From Giardia muris (taxonomy: Eukaryota; Fornicata; Diplomonadida; Hexamitidae), in contig CM016927.1 of the NCBI GenBank assembly GCA_006247105.1, positions 1,116,001-1,180,000 of the forward strand: DNA of 64,000 nucleotides, written 5' to 3'. Shown here one piece after another: positions 45,129-52,922 of the stretch (position 1 is its first letter; every line of letters starts with the position of its first letter). Below the pieces are notes generated by a model. The model was not told the DNA's origin. It worked only from the letters and a program-made list of their open reading frames with translations, and did no database searches. Made by a program: the position numbers and the translations under genes.

Positions 45129-46855
45129 CACTTCCCCCTGCACCCGAACCACCAACCGAGGAAGCCCCCGAGGCCCCCCAGGACCAACAGGACGGCGATG
45201 ACGATCCCCGCAATGGCACCCCCCGAGAGCCCCGAGGAGCTGGAGGAGGGGACGGCACTGCACTTCCCATCGGTCGGAGCACTCCCGTCCCAGCACGTGA
45301 TGCAGGCCGAGGCGGAGCACGTCGTGCAGCCACTGGGGCAGGCCTTGCAGTCAGAGGAGGAGGCGACGGAGGTCGTGTTGTAGTACCCGAGACCGCAGGA
45401 CGTGCAGTCGGTCGAGGAGGAGCATGCCCCACAACCGGCCGGACAGAGGGTGAAGACGCCTGAGGTCTGATCAAATGGGAAGGGAGAGTTGGTGGCCTTT
45501 GTTGTGCACTTCCCATTGGAGGCCGATGAGCACAGCTTGCTCCCGACGGAGCCCGTGGTCGTGGGGTAGCAGCCCCCCTCGAAGAGGAAGTAGGTCGTCG
45601 AACAGTTCTCGCACCTCGTGGCGGTCCCGTCGACAGGAGTCGTCCCGTCGGCCTTCTTGCAGACGTCGTTGGTGGTCGTCCTCGAGATGGTCGAACTGAC
45701 CTCGAGGCACGTCCCGTCGATCGGAACGCTTCCCTTCTTGCACTCCTTGCACACCAGGGCCTCCCCGACGAGAAGCTGGTTGCTGTTGGCACAGAGGCCC
45801 GTCTTGTCCGCATCGAAGGAGGAGAGGCAGGAGGAGTTGGAGAGCATGCATCCGTTGAGGCAGGACGTGCAGGAGAGGGACCCGGAGTAGGTGCAGGTGT
45901 TGCAGTTCGCTTTCCCGTTCGTCGCGTCCCCGCAGAGGTAGAGCTTGGTGTCCTTGAGGAAGGCGATGGAGGTCGAGGTCGAGCAGGTCCCGTCTGCCGT
46001 CCGAGTCGTCATTGCCGTGCACAGCTTGCTCCCGGGCTCCTTTGACTGGGCATAGCACCCCCCGTTGAAGAGGAAGTGGGTGCTCGAGGACCCACAGGAG
46101 TTGCAGACCCCGACCTGAGTATCCTTTTGGCTCGTCGTGCATGAGCTGGTCTGATCGGCCTTCCCCCCTTCCACCTTTATACACCTCCCGTCGACGGGGG
46201 CGAGCCCCTTCCCGCACTTACCGCAGAGGACCTCGGACCAGCCCGGGACGGAGAAGGACTCGAGGCAGATCCCGAGGCTCTTGAGGCTCTCGGGGCTGAA
46301 GCAGCCGTCGTGGAAGAAGAGGCTCCCCTCCTTGCAGGCCGTGCACTTCCCGGCATTGGAGGCAGGAGTGCAGGAGGAGGCACTGTCCTTGGGGACGCAC
46401 TTCCCGTTGACGGGGACGTGAGTGTTAGCATTGCACTCGAGACACACGAAGCTGGTCCCGATCTGCATGCAGCTCTTGCAGTTCTCGTCCGATGAGCAGC
46501 TGACACAGGAGGTGATCGTTGGTGCCTCGAGGCTCTCCACGACAGGCCCGAACCCGGAGGCGCACTCCGTGCAGGTCGACTTGTCGGCGGCGGGGGAGGT
46601 GCAGGTCTTGCAGTTGGGAACCCCGTTCGTCTTATCATCACAGGTGTAGAGGCCTGTTGGAGCATCATTGCTCCCCTTCACGAAGATGCCCGTCGCATCC
46701 TCGGTCCTCTCTGAGCACTGCCCTTTGGTGGCCGTCTGGCAGAAGGTGCTCCTGACCTTCGCTTCTTGTCCGTCGAGGCAAGTGTCATTACCCTCGCTCC
46801 CATGTTCACGAGGGCCAGGGGAGAGCATATTCCTTCGGGAGTCGTGACTTGTCAT
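45128..46855 (-). pseudogene. VSP lacking its native N-terminus
   Basis: An open frame of 575 residues from ATG 46855 to TGA. Most of it is a good VSP: CxxC motifs throughout, GGCY (FNGGCYAQ, FEGGCYPT), Ser-rich stalk, membrane helix and CRGK tail. But VSP homology begins only around NDTCLDGQEAKVRSTFC. The first ~20 residues are encoded by DNA that is antisense to a kinase fragment, and there is no signal peptide. It is therefore probably a 5'-truncated, silent VSP that could act as a sequence donor. The frame is open up to 46903, where the upstream codon is GTG. Confidence 0.75.
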
Positions 46856-46935
46856 CCGGACACTCTCGAAGGATCCCGAGAGCCGTTTGACAGCACGGAC
46901 CACCTTCTCCGGTGGAGATCTTCAAAGGATCTGCT
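46842..46935 (+). pseudogene. Fragment of an ankyrin-NEK kinase (end of C-lobe)
   Basis: On the plus strand these bases read LVIRTLSKDPESRLTAR, matching subdomain XI of the kinase at 7557 (ISRMLSKDPERRPTAR), both in nucleotide sequence and in frame. No start or catalytic core is present. It lies antisense over the 5' end of the VSP frame. Confidence 0.8.
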
Positions 46936-47087
46936 ACCAGTCTCCTGCCGGAAGGCCTGATGCGTGGCGTCGTCTGCGTGGCCCTAATCTATTTGCGTTA
47001 TCGTTCTCAAGCCATTCGTGTGGCGAAGAACAGTCACTGATAGCTTCGTTTTCTCGAGATGCTGTACCGTGGAAGAGAGTAGCCAAT

Positions 47088-49595
47088 TCACTCATCAGTC
47101 ATGGAAAATTCATCGACCAGACCCTTGATCGCTGGGCCGATTAGCTCTAACCTCTGAAGCTCAGAGATACATTTCTTGACGTCATCCACGCTAACCTCCT
47201 TCTTCGTTCTTGCGCTTCCAAACCGTGCAATGCGGTCTTTAAGCCTTTCTATGTCCCTTGTGCATGCCAACAAAGAAGCGTCTGCCGTTTCATCTTTATA
47301 GGATCGATGGGATTCGAGCTCTTTCTTCTGTTGTTTCAGAGCATCCAAACGCTGATCCAACTCGATGATACTGTTGTTTGCCATAAATGCCTCACAAAGT
47401 GGTAACGCTTCCCCCTCAAGTAGGGTTTGTTCGTTCCTATAGCGAGTAAGCTGCTTCCTACACTCTTCAATTGTTACCTGGATCCTTTCACGATCACTCG
47501 CACAACCCTTGAGGCGGGATTTGATATTCTCGTCTTCAACTTTATCAATAACTCGCTCATAACGACATGTGACAAGTTTGTGCTCAGACAGCCTAGCGCG
47601 ACAAGTTCTTTGGTGACAGTAGTAGTAGTCGACACGAGAATATTCTGAATAGTTATTCTCTTTCCACTTACGAATTGCCTCAAATTCAGCCTTTTTCTTG
47701 TCCTTAGGAGAGAGCTTAAGATACTTGGATGTAGCGATATCCATCGTCCAACAGACCCCTTTATCCAAGGGCGATTCAAATTCGGGCTTTGGTAGTTGCC
47801 TCTCCTCCAGTCGATACTTCGGAACAAAGAGCTTCTCGTTAAGTCTCTCTTCAGTCCCCCTTAACCCTTCAATGCGTGACATATGATTCTCAAGCTCGGA
47901 AGTGATTCCCCTTATCTTGTCGGCGATTCTTGGCAGCTCTTCCAGAAGCTTGTCGACGACCCAGATGGTCACGTTGAATCCGACGGTCTCCCTGACCTTG
48001 TGTCCTTCCAGTGTGTCGAGATACTCCAACAGGCGCGCAATCTCAGCACGTGCACGATTCCAGCTCTCCCTGTAAGACTTCACGGTATCAGGCAGAGGTA
48101 CATCCGGACAGCTGGCAAGAATGGCAATATAGCGGACCGCCTCGCTGTCAATGCAGTACGTTGTCTCTCGGGCAAGGCGTAGATCAATGCGATTAGCTTG
48201 AAGGTAGGCCTTCAGAGATGTACATGTCTCTCCCGGGCGGTAGAGTGTGCCTCGGGCATGGGTAAAGCAGACGACGGCATTCTCGAGCGCATTGCGATGC
48301 AGGTGCTGGAGGAGCTCCTCAATGCAGTACTTGAAGAAAACGGTGAAGCGGGACTCGTTCGGCTTGAGAAGGAAGCAGATCCCGTGAATCTCTTTGAGGC
48401 GGGCGATGTAGTGGATGATTTCGCGGATGTTCTGAACGTCCTGGCCGACTCCACGTGAATCACCGAGGCCTGGGGTATCGATAAAGCAGGTAGTTACGGT
48501 GCAGTCTCCGAGACGATACCTGAAGCGGTATTCTCGCGCAGAAAGCGTAGCTGACTGTCCTGTCTCATCGCGTTCATTCTTGTCGAACCCCACAACGACC
48601 CGGTGGGACTTGTAACTGTCATCCTGAAACGAAAAATGCACGGGAACGCTCCATTTGACAGCCTTTGAACCAGCATCAGACAACTCGACGAACTGCGAAC
48701 ATAGACCAAGCAGGTTGATAAAGGTCGATTTGCCAACTCCAGATTCGCCTAGGAGAAGGACGTTGATTTCCTTACTAGACTGCTCATCCGAAGGTCCGAA
48801 TGCTATTGCGAGTGGTTCGTTACAGTCCTCTTCGTCTTCTTCAACCTCGGATTCCTCTCGAGACACGGTCCCCAAACGCTTTATTGGAGTTGCAAGGGAA
48901 GATATCGCTCTCTTTCCACAGGATGAAGAGACAATGGGTTCATCATTCTTAAGCGGATCGTTAGGTTGTCTGGTGTGACCAAGAGTGGGTGCCTTGGACT
49001 TACTCCGTTCTCGACGGTTCCTTAGTTCCTCGATCTCTTCCAGTATCTCGTCAATCGGAGACGAGAGGCACTTCACGATGAGGCGCTGCATCACTCTGGA
49101 CACGTTTCGGCGTTCTTCACGCAAGTATGCAGCATTTGTGAGTGGTGCAGAATTGCCCCGCGTTGCATTGTAGACGACAAGTGCCAATCCATCAAGGTCC
49201 TCATATATCAACCCCTTCAGTTGTTTGGTGGACGAATCGCGCTTTCCACTGAGTTCCAGCACCACTTTTCCCAGTTTGGTGTCGGACTGCCTGACGAGAA
49301 CGCTGTCGAGACTGACGACTGCGTGATTCCTATATAATTCAACGTTGCCTGAGTAGTCCTTGAGAAGACGAAGAATACCCTCAGCGATATCCAGTGCCTC
49401 TTCGTCAGTTATCTTAGCTCCTCTCTTTATGATATACTCGCGCAGTACGGAACATTCCTTCTGGGACTCTTCCGTATGATCACTCAGAAGACTCTGGCTC
49501 TGTTCCCTAGTGCCAGTTGTCACCACCTTGTTTGAGGGCTCCCTTCCATCAGACGCGCAACTCTTTTGCCTTTTACGCGAAGAGAGTTTATTCAT
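47088..49595 (-). CDS. P-loop GTPase with N-terminal extension (AIG1/septin-like)
   Basis: An 835-residue protein. I chose ATG at 49595, preceded by GGCAAAA. The G domain starts near residue 280: P-loop GESGVGKST (from 283), then G3 DTPGLGD (373-379). The usual [NT]KxD of G4 is replaced by a THARG-type segment, as in its neighbour at 49811. A long coiled-coil C-terminus follows. The first ~200 residues faintly resemble a degenerate kinase C-lobe (LYRNHAVVSLDSVLV, then EDLDGLALVVYN). It shares FLLKPN/FF-YCIEELL-HL motifs with the divergent gene at 49811, so the two are paralogues. A C-terminal cysteine cluster is only partly kept (CHQRTC). Confidence 0.75.
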   Translation of the reverse strand: MNKLSSRKRQKSCASDGREPSNKVVTTGTREQSQSLLSDHTEESQKECSVLREYIIKRGAKITDEEALDIAEGILRLLKDYSGNVELYRNHAVVSLDSVLVRQSDTKLGKVVLELSGKRDSSTKQLKGLIYEDLDGLALVVYNATRGNSAPLTNAAYLREERRNVSRVMQRLIVKCLSSPIDEILEEIEELRNRRERSKSKAPTLGHTRQPNDPLKNDEPIVSSSCGKRAISSLATPIKRLGTVSREESEVEEDEEDCNEPLAIAFGPSDEQSSKEINVLLLGESGVGKSTFINLLGLCSQFVELSDAGSKAVKWSVPVHFSFQDDSYKSHRVVVGFDKNERDETGQSATLSAREYRFRYRLGDCTVTTCFIDTPGLGDSRGVGQDVQNIREIIHYIARLKEIHGICFLLKPNESRFTVFFKYCIEELLQHLHRNALENAVVCFTHARGTLYRPGETCTSLKAYLQANRIDLRLARETTYCIDSEAVRYIAILASCPDVPLPDTVKSYRESWNRARAEIARLLEYLDTLEGHKVRETVGFNVTIWVVDKLLEELPRIADKIRGITSELENHMSRIEGLRGTEERLNEKLFVPKYRLEERQLPKPEFESPLDKGVCWTMDIATSKYLKLSPKDKKKAEFEAIRKWKENNYSEYSRVDYYYCHQRTCRARLSEHKLVTCRYERVIDKVEDENIKSRLKGCASDRERIQVTIEECRKQLTRYRNEQTLLEGEALPLCEAFMANNSIIELDQRLDALKQQKKELESHRSYKDETADASLLACTRDIERLKDRIARFGSARTKKEVSVDDVKKCISELQRLELIGPAIKGLVDEFSMTDE

Positions 49596-49810
49596 TTTTG
49601 CCTTGACGGCTTTTGTGATTGGTATACGCCAGGGAGTGTCCATTCGGGCAAATTTACGTAAGATGGTGGAGAAGGGCTGGTCATGTACACATAGTATTGA
49701 AATAGACTTAGTTCAGTGAGCATATTCGATATAGATGGGTGTTTTTCCCTGAGGTACCGTGTTCTCGCCTTGTCTAGCGTCGTTCGAATAGATGGGCATT
49801 CCAAACAAAA

Positions 49811-51685
49811 ATGAGCCAACCACGTGAGTGTTCATCTGACGACTCGCTGTCCAGCAACACGGACCTCGGCAGTGAGCCATCTGTTGATTCGATAAGCGAT
49901 GATGTAAGGCCGCCAGAGAATAGGCCGACTGTGAGGAATCGAGCCAACGTCCTTCTATTGGGTGAGACAGGAGTTGGCAAATCAACCTTCGTCAATGGCT
50001 TCATCAACTATCTCCGCTTTAACAGTCTTCCAAGCACTCAAGAAGAGCTGGACAACATACAATGGGCTGTCCCAATGAAATTCAGCATCACAGATAAGAA
50101 TTACAAGAGCGTAGGAGTCAGGGTAGGTCCACAGGACGTTAATGAGCAGAATGGGAATGTCGGAGGATCTTCTACTCAAGACCCGAAAGTCCACGTATTC
50201 GATGCGAGGGGCATCGAAGTGCACCTCATTGATACCCCAGGGATCGGGGATACGCGTGGATATGAGTGCGACAGGAGGAATTTTGATCAGATCATTGAGT
50301 TTATCAAGGACTATGAGCTCCATGGGATCTGTATGCTACTGAAGCCTAACAATGCACGTCTCAACGTTTTCTTCCGATTCTGCATTGAAGAACTCCTCGT
50401 TCATCTCCCGGTCAGTGCGAAAAAGAATATCGTTTTCTGCTTTACGAACGCCCGATCCACCTTTTATCGTCCTGGTGATACGTTAGAGCCTCTCAAGAAG
50501 CTTCTGATTGACCGCAAGATAGGTCTAGGGCTCAACAAGGATACGATGTATTGCTTCGATAACGAGGCTATGCGCTTCCTCGCCGCTCGCGTGAATGGAG
50601 TTGTATTCTCAAAAGGGGATACTAGGAGCTTTCGCGAGAGCTGGGAAAGGGCTTCGAAGGAATTGGAACGCCTCATTAACCATCTGAAGCTCATACCTCC
50701 TCAGTCCGGGGCAGACATCAAACGGCTTGATGAGATCCGTCAAACCATCATTGGACTGGCTGTTCCGATGGCTGATGCTATGCAGATCATTCAACGAAAC
50801 ATAGAATTGCAAAAAAGGCACGGGAAGGATCTAAGAAAGCTGACGGGAGAGGAAGATGATCTGAGAAGTCGCCTGAAGATAGAGGTTATCAAGTATAGCA
50901 TGAAGGAGTATGACCAGCCTCGAACAGTTTGTGTGAGCTGCAGTTCGCAAGTAGAGGTGAACGGCATCAGGAGCGTGCAGTTCGATAGGGCTTGCCACGA
51001 TCCATGTTACCTCAAGACTGTGATGCCTATGGTTGTTGGACATCCGGATCTGCGTAATTGTGCGGCCATGAACGGAACGGAAATGTGCACCGTGTGTAGT
51101 CACTCATGGACAGAACACATGCACACCATGCATAAGGCATATCCTGAGAAAGTTGTGGAGGACAACCCAGAGGTCGAAGCGAGTCTTGCCAACGCTGCCG
51201 ATCGCAAGAAGGTTATCGACGATGAGATCAAAAAGGCGAAGAAGCAATCCGACGAATATAACAGGGAATATCGGCGTATAATCGAGATCAGTGCCAGGTT
51301 TGCCCAATACGTTCGCAGGAATGCGCTTCTAGAGTTCAATTCGTCGCTGGGTGAGTATCTAAAGGTGCAAATCAAGAAGCTCGAGGACCTTGGGTCTAAC
51401 GCAACCGACTCTGAGAAGAAGTCACTCGAGGGCTACAGAAAGTCCTTGAATCAATATGAACAAGAAGTCAGGGTATTTGAAGCTGCAGTTTCTGGAGGAA
51501 CAGCAAGCGTCCCGACGGCCGAAGAGGCAGATAGGCTCATAAAAGAGCTTGAAAACCTTCCACTGATGGGTGAAAGCTTCAGGCGCAACATAGAGGCAAA
51601 TAGGAGAATGGTTTCCCACTACGAGCAGCATCTGAGGGGCAGCAATACTCCATCGTCCCGCAAGGCTCGTCGCAGGCATAGATAA
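49811..51685 (+). CDS. P-loop GTPase with Cys/His cluster (AIG1-like)
   Basis: A 624-residue protein. The N-terminal ~45 residues are acidic and disordered. The G domain has P-loop GETGVGKS (51-58), G3 DTPGIGD (141-147), a G4 position reading TNAR rather than [NT]KxD, and CFDNEA as a possible G5. A Cys/His cluster at 374-438 (CVSC, CHDPC, C417, CTVCSHSW, HMH) suggests one or two zinc sites, followed by a coiled coil to ~580 and a basic tail. A similar G-domain-plus-cluster layout occurs, to my recollection, in uncharacterised proteins of fungi and some invertebrates. ATG follows AAACAAAA. It is divergent from its paralogue across 215 bases. Confidence 0.78.
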   Translation: MSQPRECSSDDSLSSNTDLGSEPSVDSISDDVRPPENRPTVRNRANVLLLGETGVGKSTFVNGFINYLRFNSLPSTQEELDNIQWAVPMKFSITDKNYKSVGVRVGPQDVNEQNGNVGGSSTQDPKVHVFDARGIEVHLIDTPGIGDTRGYECDRRNFDQIIEFIKDYELHGICMLLKPNNARLNVFFRFCIEELLVHLPVSAKKNIVFCFTNARSTFYRPGDTLEPLKKLLIDRKIGLGLNKDTMYCFDNEAMRFLAARVNGVVFSKGDTRSFRESWERASKELERLINHLKLIPPQSGADIKRLDEIRQTIIGLAVPMADAMQIIQRNIELQKRHGKDLRKLTGEEDDLRSRLKIEVIKYSMKEYDQPRTVCVSCSSQVEVNGIRSVQFDRACHDPCYLKTVMPMVVGHPDLRNCAAMNGTEMCTVCSHSWTEHMHTMHKAYPEKVVEDNPEVEASLANAADRKKVIDDEIKKAKKQSDEYNREYRRIIEISARFAQYVRRNALLEFNSSLGEYLKVQIKKLEDLGSNATDSEKKSLEGYRKSLNQYEQEVRVFEAAVSGGTASVPTAEEADRLIKELENLPLMGESFRRNIEANRRMVSHYEQHLRGSNTPSSRKARRRHR

Positions 51686-52088
51686 CGCTGCAGTTGTAGC
51701 TCTTATGTGAATTTCGAGTCCCACAATGCTCTCGCCCTCGAGAAGAGTGACGACCTCAACTTTGGGTGTTCAGACAGGAGGAGCCACCTCCGGCACTTTC
51801 TAGGGAGACATGGACGAAGGGAGCTGTACAGAAGGCTTGTAGAATCCGTACTTGTCCTAGACGTTTGCATTGTTAGCGGCATCAGGGAGGAGCACTATTC
51901 CCGAAGAGGAGTGGAGAAGCTATGGGAACTCAGGCCTCGAGATGGAACACCACGATTGTAATGGGGATCAAGTCCATCTCTTCATGAGAAGCTCCCTTCC
52001 CCCGTCAGCCTGATCAGCGTTATCATCCCAGCTCATCCCTTGAGACGAGTGGGGGAAGTTAATTCCCTTAGGGAAGCCTACTCTACTG
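51686..52088. other. Stretch without a supported gene
   Basis: About 400 bases between the GTPase stop and the VSP pseudogene. Short frames exist on both strands but none has a recognisable motif, initiator or homologue in the window. Unlike the other three VSP loci, I see no kinase fragment here. Confidence 0.4.
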
Positions 52089-52885
52089 ATAACCATAGCT
52101 GGTGCAGTACTCGGGACGATCGACCGCTCCTCCGGGAGAGCAGTACCGGAGATCGACGTCCTCGAGGGCTCGATGGAGGTGAAGGCTCGAGCTGCGGGGA
52201 CGTGTGCAGCTGATTCGACCTTCACCATCCCGGGGGTTGAGGGAGAGTTCTGCAAGAAGTGCAGTGACACGAGTCAGGCCCCGATCGACGGGGTGTGTGG
52301 GACTCCAGAAGAGGCGACGGACCACTGCACATCGGATAGCAAGGGGGCCTGCACGGACTGCAATGCAGGCAGTGGGTCCAACAACTACTTCCTGTTCGAG
52401 GGAGGCTGTTATGACCAGACACAGGGGGTTGGGAGTAAGCTGTGCTCCGCCCTCCAGGACACTCCCGATGGAACCTGCAAGGCGGCTCCAACTACCGATG
52501 CCATCACCTTCGTCAAGGACAGCACCCTCTACCTCTGTAGCGATGCAACAAATGGAGGAAAAGAGAACTGCGGTACATGCACCTACGCCTCGAACGCCTT
52601 CACGTGCTCGGAGTGCCTCGAGGCCACCACTCTTCCTCCTCTTCTCCCGTCACCTGTACGAAGTGCGTCCTCTCCAACTGTGTATCCTGTCCAGACAGCA
52701 AGGACGTCTGCACGACCTGCCTCAACGGCTTCCAGGGGTTATGGATGCGATCGGGCCGGCTTGTGGGGGCGAGGAGGCCTCAACGAGCACCCCGAGGAGA
52801 GCTGTGGGCCTCCCGTCCTCGGGGCAGGTCGTTGGTAGTGGTTGGATGCCCAGAGTGTCAGATGGGCGGGGAGGGGGAGCTTCAG
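52089..52885 (+). pseudogene. VSP pseudogene, start codon missing, frameshifted
   Basis: This copy retains more of the signal peptide (LLITIAGAVLG) than the copy at 39629, but no ATG precedes it; the frame is closed by TGA about 45 bases upstream. The first in-frame ATG (52173) comes after the hydrophobic part. CxxC/GGCY coding continues to about 52625, where the same frameshift as in the 39629 copy occurs. Residual VSP sequence follows in another frame, with a decayed membrane-helix end near 52830-52865. A 166-base 5' cassette (52102-52267) and a 498-base block (52388-52885) are shared with 39629-40400; the segment between them differs. Confidence 0.85.
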
Positions 52886-52922
52886 TGGAAGGCTTGTGAA
52901 AGGGGATGTTTGATGTTCAAAA

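Noticed and set aside
51707..51961. 84-codon + strand frame after the GTPase gene
   Set aside because: Starts 21 bases after the stop with no recognisable motif; I could not relate either strand to kinase, ankyrin or VSP sequence.
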